From the NCBI RefSeq assembly GCF_030687715.1, contig NZ_CP117445.1, forward strand, positions 61,001 to 125,000: a stretch of 64,000 nucleotides of DNA, in the 5' to 3' direction. Under the pieces are notes generated by a model. That model saw only the letters and a list, made by a program, of their open reading frames with translations. It made no database searches and was not told the origin of the DNA. The translations under genes were made by a program, and so were the position numbers. Positions 28,604 to 36,569 of this stretch are shown piece after piece. The DNA comes from Pseudomonas sp. FP2196. GTDB taxonomy: Bacteria > Pseudomonadota > Gammaproteobacteria > Pseudomonadales > Pseudomonadaceae. Positions within the stretch are counted from its first letter, which is position 1, and each line of letters opens with the position of its first letter.

Positions 28604-29332
28604 TTAGAAGCGCGCTTTGGGCGTCGCCACCGGAATCGGATGGCTGCCGTCGAGCGGCAGGAAGCAGCCCTGATCCGCGTCGTAAGCTTTGATTTCGCTG
28701 GTTTCGATGTTGTAGACCCAGCCATGGATGAACAGATGACCGTTCGCCATGCGCGAGGCTACCGAAGGATGGGTACGCAAGTGCTGCAATTGGGCGATGA
28801 CGTTTTCCTCAGTGAGGATCGGCATGCTTTCTTTTTCGTCGGCGCAGTTACAGTTTTCGTGCACCATGGTTTTGGCCACTTCGGCGTGGCGCAACCAGGC
28901 TTTGACCGTCGGCATTTTTTCCAGGCTGTCGGGGTTGAGCACTGCGCGCATGGCGCCGCAATCCGAGTGGCCGCAGATGATGATGTGCTGCACGCCGAGC
29001 GCCAGCACCGCATATTCGATGGCAGTGGAAACGCCGCCGTTCATCTGGCCGTAGGGCGGTACAACGTTGCCGACGTTACGGGTCACGAACAGATCGCCGG
29101 GCGAACTCTGGGTGATCAGTTCGGGCACGATGCGCGAGTCGGCGCAGGTAATGAACATCGCTTTTGGCGACTGAGCCGTGGCGAGTTTCTTGAAGAGCTC
29201 TTCCTGCTGCGGGAAGACCTCATGATGAAAATGCAAAAAGCCGTCTACGATCTGTCGCAGCGCTGCATCGGCGGATTCCGCCACAGGGGCTTGCGCCGAC
29301 GCAGCCAACGGCTGTTTATCCTTGTCACTCAT
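28604..29332 (-). CDS. Beta-class carbonic anhydrase
   Basis: It interconverts CO2 and bicarbonate. The 242-residue protein has the beta-class zinc ligands: Cys and Asp in FITCADSRIV near residue 60, and His and Cys in ICGHSDCGAMRAV near 120. Glycine-rich NVGNVVPPYG lies between them. It has an N-terminal extension of about 30 residues rich in Ala. It is probably co-transcribed with the SulP carrier, pairing CO2 hydration with bicarbonate movement. Confidence 0.94.
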   Translation of the reverse strand: MSDKDKQPLAASAQAPVAESADAALRQIVDGFLHFHHEVFPQQEELFKKLATAQSPKAMFITCADSRIVPELITQSSPGDLFVTRNVGNVVPPYGQMNGGVSTAIEYAVLALGVQHIIICGHSDCGAMRAVLNPDSLEKMPTVKAWLRHAEVAKTMVHENCNCADEKESMPILTEENVIAQLQHLRTHPSVASRMANGHLFIHGWVYNIETSEIKAYDADQGCFLPLDGSHPIPVATPKARF

Positions 29333-29569
29333 GATTCATCCTCTTAGGCGGATTCAGGGAGTCATGCCCCGGTATTCCGGTATGAAGCCAGTGGCTGTTT
29401 AAAACATCCGAGTCATCCCGACCCGTCAGTCACTCGATGAACAAGGTAGCCGTCGAAACTTAACTCAAACTGAATCAAGCGCTCTAGAACGTGTGTTCCA
29501 GGTCACAAAAAACGTGACTGGCGGTCTCGACGGAAGGGTTCCAACCTCACAACCATAGGCCAATTGTCG

Positions 29570-30628
29570 CTAAATCAACGACATCTGGCGACCCGGCGGA
29601 CAGAAGGCTGTGCAATCGAGGTTGTAGCCCTCGCGGTGATTCATCCCGAGACGCTTGATCGCTTTGGCAAAGCGTTGCGCAAGCAGGTCGGCAAACGGCC
29701 CTTCGCCGCGCATCCGCGCGCCGAAACGGCTGTCGTAGAGCTCACCGCCGCGGCTCTGCCGGATCAGGCTCAGCACATGAGCGGCCCGTTGCGGGTAGTG
29801 CGCCTGCAACCATTCTTCGAACAGCGGCGCCACTTCCAGCGGCAGGCGCAGCATCATGTACGCGGCACTTTGTGCTCCGGCGGCCTGGGCCTCGATCAGC
29901 AGGTTTTCGATTTCACTGTCGTTGATCATCGGAATCATCGGCGAACAAAGTACGCCGACCGGGATTCCCGCTTCGCGCATGACCCGGATCGCGCGCAACC
30001 GCGCTTTCGGTGCCGCCGCACGGGGCTCGAGAATACGTTTGAGTTCATCGTCCAGCGTGGTCAGGCTGATCATCACCGCCACCAGCCGCTGTTGCGCCAG
30101 TTCGGTGAGCAAGTCGAGGTCGCGCAGGATCAACGAGCCCTTGGTGACAATGGTCACCGGGTGGCGATAGCGCAGCAGCACTTCGAGGGTCTGACGGGTG
30201 ATCTTGTGTTCACGTTCGATCGGCTGATACGGATCGGTGTTGGAACCGAGATTGATCGGCGCGCATTGATAGCCTTTTTTCCCGAGCTGCTCTTCCAGTA
30301 CCTGCGCAGCGTTGGTCTTGGCGATCAGTTTCGTTTCGAAGTCCAGCCCCGGCGACATGTCCCAATAGGCGTGACTGGGCCGTGCGTAGCAATAGATGCA
30401 GCCATGCTCGCAGCCGCGATAGGGATTGATCGAGCGATCAAACGGCAGGTCAGGCGAGGTGTTGCGGGTGATGATGGTTTTTGCGGTTTCGATCATCACC
30501 TCGGTGTTCTGCGTTTCGGGCACTTCCTGATACCAGCCGTCGTCCTCGGCCACCGAGCGGTTCGGTGCGAAGCGGTTGTGCGGGTTGCTGGCGGTGCCGC
30601 GACCGCGCGGGGGGAGAGGACTGATCAT
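29570..30628 (-). CDS. PA0069-family radical SAM protein (SplB-like), SOS-boxed
   Basis: The 352-residue protein binds a 4Fe-4S cluster through CEHGCIYCYARP near residue 72, the CxxxCxxC triad of radical SAM enzymes. The family resembles spore photoproduct lyase (SplB), so a DNA-repair role is plausible but unproven. Other landmarks are GSNTDPYQPIE near residue 125 and the strand TIVTKGSLILRDLDLL. A near-perfect LexA operator lies 17 bases upstream of the ATG, implying induction by DNA damage. I recall the PAO1 orthologue being listed in the LexA regulon. It is a lone gene on this strand. Confidence 0.88.
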   Translation of the reverse strand: MISPLPPRGRGTASNPHNRFAPNRSVAEDDGWYQEVPETQNTEVMIETAKTIITRNTSPDLPFDRSINPYRGCEHGCIYCYARPSHAYWDMSPGLDFETKLIAKTNAAQVLEEQLGKKGYQCAPINLGSNTDPYQPIEREHKITRQTLEVLLRYRHPVTIVTKGSLILRDLDLLTELAQQRLVAVMISLTTLDDELKRILEPRAAAPKARLRAIRVMREAGIPVGVLCSPMIPMINDSEIENLLIEAQAAGAQSAAYMMLRLPLEVAPLFEEWLQAHYPQRAAHVLSLIRQSRGGELYDSRFGARMRGEGPFADLLAQRFAKAIKRLGMNHREGYNLDCTAFCPPGRQMSLI

Positions 30629-30644
30629 GGAGCGAACCTCGTAT

Positions 30645-30660
30645 CTGTATGTTCATACAG
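30645..30660. promoter_or_regulatory. LexA (SOS) box
   Basis: CTGTATGTTCATACAG fits the proteobacterial LexA consensus CTG-N10-CAG with a palindromic TATG/CATA core. It is 17 bases upstream of the radical SAM start codon on the opposite-strand gene, overlapping its expected promoter. Confidence 0.85.
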
Positions 30661-30872
30661 TATCCGACCAGGCCCATTACGATCCAGTACCGTTCGACCA
30701 GGGGATTACGGAAATGCTCAATTTCGGTTATCCCGGGTTGTGACGGATTTATATAAATGGCACAAGAGACAACACGAGAAACATATGCTCCATTGTGAAG
30801 GCAAGTTAGCAAATATAGTCTTCGGAACTTCCAGGTACTGACGCCTGATGATTATTTAAAAGGATGTTACTA

Positions 30873-31175
30873 GTGTCATATTTCAATCAGCGTGGTGTTT
30901 TTCTACAAATGATGCTTCCGGGTCCATCGGAACCCAATACGATTGTTTCAATGCAACTTGCCCGCAAGGAACTGGGCTGGAATGCCGAGGATCAACTGTC
31001 GACCGAGGCGTTGGTCGATTCGATTTACGTTGTTGCGGTATCCGCCGATCGTGGCAAATCCTTCACTGTCCGCACGGACAAGAAGGATGTGGACGGCGAC
31101 GGTGATATTGATGGTGATGACAAAGCCAAATTGGCGGCGTTGGCCAAGGCTTATGTAAGTATCGTTAATCCGTAA
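30873..31175 (+). CDS. Small protein with one dockerin/EF-hand-like calcium loop
   Basis: This 100-residue protein has no signal peptide or membrane segment and no function I can name. Its C-terminal half has a strand-like segment (YVVAVSADRGKSF) and then a loop at residues 72-83 (DVDGDGDIDGDD), a perfect calcium loop of the dockerin type: Asp at 1, 3, 5, 9 and 12, Gly at 6, Ile at 8. A helix with LAALAKAYV follows. The GTG at 30873 is preferred because AAGGA lies about eight bases upstream; an ATG three codons earlier is too close to it. The same module recurs in the genes at 31278 and 32088. The surrounding DNA looks AT-richer than its neighbours. Confidence 0.75.
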   Translation: MSYFNQRGVFLQMMLPGPSEPNTIVSMQLARKELGWNAEDQLSTEALVDSIYVVAVSADRGKSFTVRTDKKDVDGDGDIDGDDKAKLAALAKAYVSIVNP

Positions 31176-31194
31176 CGTACACGAAGATAAATGC

Positions 31195-31229
31195 AAAAAA
31201 CCTGCATGATTTATGCACGCAGGTTTTTT
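31195..31229. terminator. Two-way intrinsic terminator
   Basis: AAAAAACCTGC (31195-31205) and GCAGGTTTTTT (31219-31229) form a stem with a T-run on either strand, between the convergent calcium-loop genes at 30873 and 31278. Confidence 0.88.
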
Positions 31230-31277
31230 ATCGGACATTGTTTCGTCAAAACGGTAGCAACTCTCTCAGTGATTATT

Positions 31278-31823
31278 TCAAACTTTAAAGTCTCTCATTG
31301 AGGCAAAGGAGCCAGCAATTTTTCTGAAAATAAACTCATCGTCCAGATCAATATCGCCATCACCGTCTGCGTCCGTTGATCTCAGCACTTTTGTATACAG
31401 CCCCTTGGCATAACCTGTGACGGTCACGACCGAATTCGGGCGAGTCAAATCGGAGTTCGCGACATTAAACAAGCCAATGTTGACGTCGGCAAGTTTGCTC
31501 CCTGAGGTGTTTTCTCCAAATGAGATAAGTATGCACCTGTAAAGACGGCCCGCACCGACGTTACTCAAACCGACCAAGGCAGAGGCGAGGTCGGCTGCCA
31601 AGGTGTAATAGGAGTCGTCATCCTCATCAATGTCGCCGTCGCCCTCGACGTCGTCGACTCCGGTGACCATGTCATATTTTCCGTTGGCGGTATTGGCGTA
31701 TGCCGTGACCACTACGTTGGGTGCTGAATTAACAACATCGCCATTGTTGTATCGGGAAATTACTGCTTCAGCTGTTCCGTTCCCATCCGTGTCTCTGAAC
31801 TCATATAACACTGAGTAGCTCAT
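31278..31823 (-). CDS. Protein with two tandem copies of the calcium-loop module
   Basis: This 181-residue acidic protein lacks a signal peptide. It carries an N-terminal partial loop (DTDGNG, residues 11-16). Two full dockerin-like loops follow, at residues 58-69 (DVEGDGDIDEDD) and 151-162 (DADGDGDIDLDD). Each is preceded by a strand-rich segment (VVVTAYANTANGKY; VVTVTGYAKGLY) and followed by a helix (LAADLASAL; KIAGSFASM). The two halves therefore look like an internal duplication of the module found singly in the neighbours. The ATG at 31823 is chosen because GGAG lies nine bases upstream; an ATG five codons earlier is possible. It is divergent from the 32088 gene. Function unknown. Confidence 0.72.
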   Translation of the reverse strand: MSYSVLYEFRDTDGNGTAEAVISRYNNGDVVNSAPNVVVTAYANTANGKYDMVTGVDDVEGDGDIDEDDDSYYTLAADLASALVGLSNVGAGRLYRCILISFGENTSGSKLADVNIGLFNVANSDLTRPNSVVTVTGYAKGLYTKVLRSTDADGDGDIDLDDEFIFRKIAGSFASMRDFKV

Positions 31824-31909
31824 TTCTGTGTGCTCCATGCCAGCGCGAAATTAAGGGTCATTGAATCTGTGTCCCTTTGCACATTAAGTAACCTAAAAGC
31901 GAGCGTCCA

Positions 31910-31925
31910 CTGTCAGAGTTGACAG
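31910..31925. promoter_or_regulatory. Palindrome CTGTCA-N4-TGACAG, copy 1
   Basis: A perfect 6+6 dyad (CTGTCAGAGTTGACAG) in the region between the divergent genes at 31278 and 32088. It looks like a dimeric repressor or activator site; the regulator is unknown. Together with copy 2 it also forms a larger inverted repeat, 31905-31931 with 31975-32002. Confidence 0.6.
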
Positions 31926-31981
31926 GTGTATGCATTTACAGCACGGCTGGATCAGGTTTGCTGACTGTATGGCTATACACC

Positions 31982-31997
31982 CTGTCAGGTCTGACAG
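31982..31997. promoter_or_regulatory. Palindrome CTGTCA-N4-TGACAG, copy 2
   Basis: A perfect 6+6 dyad (CTGTCAGGTCTGACAG), identical in its conserved arms to copy 1 and centred 72 bases from it. It lies 91 bases before the start of the 32088 gene. Confidence 0.6.
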
Positions 31998-32087
31998 TAG
32001 ACCGGGATTTCCCCCTGTTGTTAACTTCCAGAAACCTGCGGCAGATTGCCGATTGACTTAGCGCAATCAACTGAAAGGACTTGATCA

Positions 32088-32363
32088 ATGACTATCAGGA
32101 TATTGCTGGAAATTGCGGATATGGACCGAGACGGAAATCCCGAGGTCGCGTTTTATCATTACGATGAAGACGCGACTGAAATGATGGACTACGACTATTC
32201 GCTTTTCGCCTCTTCGTCGGAAGGCAACGGACGTTATGACTCGATTTCCGAAGACGTCGTTGACGGCGATGGCGATGGTGACGTCGATAAATACGACAAA
32301 AAACTTTACCTGCAATTAGCTGATGCCTTTGCGCAATTCAAAGGCTTTCAGTCAAAGCGATGA
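32088..32363 (+). CDS. Small acidic protein with one calcium-loop module
   Basis: This 91-residue protein begins with a strand and a partial loop (DMDRDGN, residues 11-17). It has a central segment EGNGRYDSI and a full calcium loop at residues 59-70 (DGDGDGDVDKYD: Asp at 1, 3, 5, 9, 12; Gly at 6; Val at 8). A helix with LQLADAFAQF follows. It is homologous in layout to each half of the 31278 product. There is no signal peptide. GAAAGGA lies about nine bases before the ATG. Its function is unknown; calcium binding is inferred from the loop. Confidence 0.75.
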   Translation: MTIRILLEIADMDRDGNPEVAFYHYDEDATEMMDYDYSLFASSSEGNGRYDSISEDVVDGDGDGDVDKYDKKLYLQLADAFAQFKGFQSKR

Positions 32364-32419
32364 ATTGCCCACTGACACAGCAAAAGCACTAATGCCATGT
32401 CAGCGGTATTCCGGTCTCT

Positions 32420-33718
32420 TTAATGCGAAGTGACTTGCCCCAGATCATCCCCGGAAGTGGTCTGCATATCATTCTTGCGCAGGCTTTCGACGTCGGCAGC
32501 CTTCACCGGCGCCCCCTTGTTACCCCAACTTCCGCGAATGAAGCTCACAACGTCCGCGACTTCCTGATCCGACAGACGCCATGCAAACCCGGGCATGGTG
32601 AAGGTCGATGGCGCGGTGTGGGTCGCCGGCAACGTTCCGCCCTTGAGCACAATGTGAATCAACGAAGTCGGGTCATCCGATTGCAGCACCGGATTGCCTG
32701 CCAGTGCCGGGAATACCCGCGTATAGCCGTGGCCGTCAGTGCGGTGGCACGCTGCGCAGTTGTCGATATACACCGACGCGCCGCGTTGGCTGTCGTCACC
32801 GTTCCACAGGGCCTTGGCGGCTTTCTCGTCATATTGGTGCGGCTGATCATTTGGATCATTGGCCGGCAACGATTTGAGGTAGCGGGCAATCGCGGTCAGG
32901 TCGGCGTCGTTCATGTATTGCATGCTGTGGGTGACCACATCGCTCATGCCGCCGAACACCGCGCTGCGGTCGCTGCGACCGGTCTTGAGGAATTGCACCA
33001 GTTGCTCTTCGCTCCAGCTACCGAGGCCATCCTTGTGATCACCGCGCAGGCTTTTGGCTATCCAGCCTTCCAGCGGCGCACTGCCGGCCAGAAAGGTTTT
33101 GCCGTCAGTCGCGCTCAGGGATTTTTCCTGCATGGTCAGGGCACGCGGCGTATGGCAGGCGCCGCAATGGCCGAGGCCTTCGACCAGATACGCGCCACGG
33201 TCGATCACCGGATCCTCTGACGTGGCTTTGTAGTCCTCGACCTTCGGCGCAAACATCCAGCGCCAGCCCATCAGCGGCCAGCGCATGCTCAGCGGCCAGG
33301 GAATGTCGCTGGCCTTGTTCTCCTGCGCCACCGGTTCCACGCCGTGCATGAAGTACGCGTACAACGCTTTCATGTCGGTTTCGCTGACACGGGCGTAGGA
33401 CGGATACGGCATCGCCGGGTACAACGTACTACCGTTTTTGGCGACGCCATGACGCACGGCCTGATCAAATTCCTCGAAGCTGTAATCACCGACGCCGGTT
33501 TTATCCGGGGTGATGTTGGTCGAGTAGATCGTGCCGATCGGGGTTTCCATCGGCAGTCCACCGGCGAAAGACTTGCCGTTCTTCGCGGTGTGACAAGCCA
33601 CACAGTCGCCGGCGCGGGCGAGGTATTCGCCCTGTTTGATCAAGGATTGATCAACTTCGGCCGCTTGCAAAGTAGCGCTGCTGAGCAGGGCCAGGGTCGC
33701 GATAACAAAATTCTTCAT
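32420..33718 (-). CDS. Triple-haem cytochrome c subunit of a membrane dehydrogenase
   Basis: This is the electron-transfer subunit that passes electrons from the flavoprotein to ubiquinone. The 432-residue protein has a Sec signal (MKNFVIATLALLSSATLQA) and three class I haem motifs: CVACH near residue 38, CGACH near 183 and CAACH near 315. This arrangement is characteristic of gluconate, alcohol and aldehyde dehydrogenase cytochrome subunits. The ATG at 33718 is preferred to one two codons upstream because GGAG lies eight bases before it. It is the last gene of a three-gene operon; see the GMC and small-subunit entries. Confidence 0.9.
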   Translation of the reverse strand: MKNFVIATLALLSSATLQAAEVDQSLIKQGEYLARAGDCVACHTAKNGKSFAGGLPMETPIGTIYSTNITPDKTGVGDYSFEEFDQAVRHGVAKNGSTLYPAMPYPSYARVSETDMKALYAYFMHGVEPVAQENKASDIPWPLSMRWPLMGWRWMFAPKVEDYKATSEDPVIDRGAYLVEGLGHCGACHTPRALTMQEKSLSATDGKTFLAGSAPLEGWIAKSLRGDHKDGLGSWSEEQLVQFLKTGRSDRSAVFGGMSDVVTHSMQYMNDADLTAIARYLKSLPANDPNDQPHQYDEKAAKALWNGDDSQRGASVYIDNCAACHRTDGHGYTRVFPALAGNPVLQSDDPTSLIHIVLKGGTLPATHTAPSTFTMPGFAWRLSDQEVADVVSFIRGSWGNKGAPVKAADVESLRKNDMQTTSGDDLGQVTSH

Positions 33719-33730
33719 GGTCATCGCTCC

Positions 33731-35515
33731 TTAAGCCTGAACCAGCGGGCCGGGGTTTTTGAGGTATTGCTCGCGGATCGCCTTCGCCGACCAATAGGTC
33801 AGCGCAGCCACCAGCCCTGTCGGGTTGTAACCCAGGCCTTGCGGGAACGCCGATGCCCCCGGCACGAACACGTTGTGTACGTCCCAGCTCTGCAAGTAGC
33901 GGTTCAGAGCACTGGTTTTCGGGTCGGTGCCCATGATCGCGCCGCCGTTGAGGTGGGTGGTCTGGTACGACGCGGTGTTGAAGTGATCGCCGACTTTCTT
34001 GCCGATCACCGCAATGGCTTTCGGGCCCATCGCTTCGGCGACCTTGCCCATTTTCTCGACCATGAAGCGGTTCATCTTGATGTCGTTTTCCTGCCAGTCG
34101 AACGTCATCCGCAGCAGCGGCAGGCCGTAGGCATCGCGGTACACCGGATCGAGATCGAGGTAATTGCCTCTGTAGGATTGATGCGCGCCGTGGGCATCCA
34201 TCGACACCTGATGGGTGTAGTAATCGGCGGTCGCGCGTTTCCACGCGCTACCCCAGGCCGGCGTGCCTGGCGGGTTGGAGGTACCGGCAATCGGTCGACT
34301 ACCGGCCTGGTTGACCCACATCGGCGAGCCGCCGACGAAACCGTGCGGGCCATGGTCGAAGTTGTCGGCGTTGAAGTCATCCAGCGCCACACCGTTGCCG
34401 CCGGCACCGATGAAGTTGTTGGTGTGGGTGTCCTTGTCGAAGAACGCCTTGATGGTGGCCATGTTCTGATAGGCGAAGTTGCGTCCGACCACACCTTCGC
34501 CGCTGATCGGGTCGTAGGGTTTGCCGATTCCGGAAAGCAGCATCAGCCGTACGTTGTGCAACTGGAAGGCGCCAAGAATCACCAGATCCGCCGGTTGCTC
34601 GATCTCGCGCCCCTGACCGTCGATGTAAGTCACGCCGGTGGCTTTGGTTTTCGTGCTGTCGAGGTTGACCCGAAGTACATGCGAGTTGGGCCGCAGCTCG
34701 AAATTCGGCAAAGGCTTGAGCGCCGGCAGAATGTTCACGTTTGGCGAAGCCTTGGAATACATGTAGCAAACGTAACCGCTGCAAAATCCGCAGAAGTTGC
34801 ACGGTCCCATTTGTGCGCCGTAAGGGTTTGTGTATGGGCCTGAAGTATTCGCAGAAGGCAGGTTGTAGGGTTTGTAGCCGACTTCTGTGGCCGCTTTGCC
34901 AAACAGCTGTGCGGAAACGGTGTTTTTCTGCGCTTCCAAAGGGAAATGGTTTGAGCGATCCGGAGCATAGGGATTACCGCCCTTACCTTCGCCCACCAGT
35001 TGGCCCTTTACAGTCCATGCCTGACCCGAGGTGCCGAAGACTTTTTCGGCGTAATCGAAGAACGGCTCCAGTTCTTCATAGCTGACGCCGAAGTCCTGGA
35101 TGGTCATGTCCTTGGGGATGAAGCTTTTGCCGTAGCGTTCTTCGTAGTGGCTGCGCATACGCAACTCGATCGGGTCGACGCGAAAGTGCACGCCCGACCA
35201 ATGCAGCCCGGCACCGCCAACGCCGTTGCCCGGCAGGAACGCGCCCAATTGGCGGTTCGGCAGAGCAATGTCGTTGACGCTATGGCGAATGGTGACGGTT
35301 TCTTTGGAGATGTCCTGAAAGAGTTTTTTGCGCACGCTGTAGGTGAGTTCGTCGATCACCTGCGGATAGTTGCCGTCGGGGTAGGTGTCCTGCATCGGCC
35401 CGCGCTCCAGCGCCAGCACGTTAAGACCCGCTTCGGTCAGCTCCTTGGCCATGATCGCGCCGGTCCAGCCGAACCCGACGATGACTGCATCGACCTTCTT
35501 CATTACCGTCGCCAT
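33731..35515 (-). CDS. GMC-family flavoprotein, gluconate 2-dehydrogenase-type large subunit
   Basis: This FAD-dependent dehydrogenase oxidises a sugar acid or related alcohol at the periplasmic face. The 594-residue protein has the N-terminal dinucleotide motif VIVGFGWTGAIMAKEL and the GMC motif GNGVGGAGLHWSGVHFR near residue 95. A cysteine cluster (CNFCGFCSGYVCYMY) lies near residue 240. The catalytic His region with HLNGGAIMG lies near the C-terminus. It has no signal peptide of its own and would be exported by the Tat route together with the small subunit. Gluconate to 2-ketogluconate is the best guess; the exact substrate cannot be read from sequence. Confidence 0.88.
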   Translation of the reverse strand: MATVMKKVDAVIVGFGWTGAIMAKELTEAGLNVLALERGPMQDTYPDGNYPQVIDELTYSVRKKLFQDISKETVTIRHSVNDIALPNRQLGAFLPGNGVGGAGLHWSGVHFRVDPIELRMRSHYEERYGKSFIPKDMTIQDFGVSYEELEPFFDYAEKVFGTSGQAWTVKGQLVGEGKGGNPYAPDRSNHFPLEAQKNTVSAQLFGKAATEVGYKPYNLPSANTSGPYTNPYGAQMGPCNFCGFCSGYVCYMYSKASPNVNILPALKPLPNFELRPNSHVLRVNLDSTKTKATGVTYIDGQGREIEQPADLVILGAFQLHNVRLMLLSGIGKPYDPISGEGVVGRNFAYQNMATIKAFFDKDTHTNNFIGAGGNGVALDDFNADNFDHGPHGFVGGSPMWVNQAGSRPIAGTSNPPGTPAWGSAWKRATADYYTHQVSMDAHGAHQSYRGNYLDLDPVYRDAYGLPLLRMTFDWQENDIKMNRFMVEKMGKVAEAMGPKAIAVIGKKVGDHFNTASYQTTHLNGGAIMGTDPKTSALNRYLQSWDVHNVFVPGASAFPQGLGYNPTGLVAALTYWSAKAIREQYLKNPGPLVQA

Positions 35516-35518
35516 GCC

Positions 35519-36265
35519 TTAAGCCCTCTCGCCGTGAATCGAAACTGCCGGGAAGGGGTATTGCTCGTTGCGTTCCACCCAATCCATGAAATCGGCGCGG
35601 GCGCCGGGGAAGCCGATCATGGTCCAGCCGACCATGCCTTTATTGCCGCCGTGGATCGGGTCGCAGAAGAACCCTTCCTTGGTGTTTTGCAGCAGCAGGT
35701 TGAAGAAGATTTTCGCCGGGACGCTATCGAACTGCGTTTTTCCGGCCTCGAGTTGCTTGAGCAAATCGTCTCGGGTAGCGCTGTCTTGCTCGGCAAATGT
35801 TTTACCGTTGAGGGATTTTGCCCACTGATCCGTGGCGGCGATGCCCAAGCGATAGATCTCTTTGGGCACCAGTTTGCTCTGCCAGCCCATCTCCGGTGCG
35901 GCGTCGGCGTTGAACGGACCCTGCATGTACCAAAGGGCACCGGCGGCATACGGCGTGTTCATCTGACGATCAATGTATTCCGGCACACCGGCTTCCAGCG
36001 CACCCGGGCCTTGGGCATCGTTGGGAATTAACTGCGTCACGGCAGCATTGATGAATGTCCATTCCTCGGCGGTGAAATAGCTCGGCTGATAAATGCCTGC
36101 GTCGGCGCGAGCCGGTTGCGCGGCAGGTTTGGCCGGTGCGGTTTCAGGCGCTGCGTGCAGCACGCTGCTGCCCAGACCGGTACCCGCCAGGGTCACCACT
36201 GGAATCAGGGTCAGGGATTTGCGCAAAAACTCACGCCGCGGGTTGTCTCGATCTGCATCAGACAT
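35519..36265 (-). CDS. Gluconate 2-dehydrogenase subunit 3 family protein (Tat-exported)
   Basis: This is the small subunit that escorts the flavoprotein through the twin-arginine pathway. The 248-residue product has a Tat signal with RREFLRKS near residue 10, a hydrophobic stretch LIPVVTLAGTGLGSSV and cleavage near LHA. The mature domain (TAEEWTFINAAVTQLIPND) is the subunit 3 fold. The ATG at 36265 is used. It is the first gene of the operon: the flavoprotein ATG lies three bases after its stop, and the cytochrome follows. The promoter should lie in the 304-base gap upstream. Confidence 0.88.
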   Translation of the reverse strand: MSDADRDNPRREFLRKSLTLIPVVTLAGTGLGSSVLHAAPETAPAKPAAQPARADAGIYQPSYFTAEEWTFINAAVTQLIPNDAQGPGALEAGVPEYIDRQMNTPYAAGALWYMQGPFNADAAPEMGWQSKLVPKEIYRLGIAATDQWAKSLNGKTFAEQDSATRDDLLKQLEAGKTQFDSVPAKIFFNLLLQNTKEGFFCDPIHGGNKGMVGWTMIGFPGARADFMDWVERNEQYPFPAVSIHGERA

Positions 36266-36569
36266 GGGGGTGCACCTCATCAGGCATTGATGGTTGTCAG
36301 CCGTTTCTGAGAACGGTTTCAGAATTTTTCGTCGAGACGTGGGGGGTTGACCCGGAAAAGGGGGGCGCGCCTGCAACAAGATGTGACAAATGGTAGCAGC
36401 CTAAGCATCGAGATGAATCGATTAAGCGAAAAAAGACAGAAATTTCGTCAAGCGAACGCTGGGGAAATGTGGATTCACGATTCTTTGACAAGCGGCTCAC
36501 GGTGCTTTGACCGGTAGACATCGAAGCTGCACTCCTCTCATTGAACAACGCCAATACGGTCAACCCAGC
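36266..36569. other. Divergent promoter region, gluconate dehydrogenase operon / phosphatase
   Basis: 304 bases between divergent genes. On the plus strand TTGACA at about 36485 could be a -35 element for the phosphatase gene, but no convincing -10 box was found. No repeat or operator stood out. Confidence 0.4.

Noticed and set aside
29564..30841. A 425-residue plus-strand frame over the radical SAM gene
   Set aside because: The minus-strand product has a proper CxxxCxxC cluster motif and a LexA box at its promoter; the plus-strand frame is a shadow.
30826..30860. GAACTT upstream of the first calcium-module gene as an AlgU promoter
   Set aside because: The nearest CCTGA lies only about 13 bases after GAACTT, too short for the 16-17 base spacing seen at osmC and the sRNA.
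31905..32002. FleQ sites
   Set aside because: FleQ sites as I recall have GTCA and TGAC separated by six bases; here the spacing is four in both copies.
32373..32404. CTGACA/TGTCAG inverted repeat after the third calcium-module gene as a terminator
   Set aside because: Only six paired bases around a 20-base loop with no T-run; not a convincing terminator, and its arms are in the opposite order to the operator palindromes.
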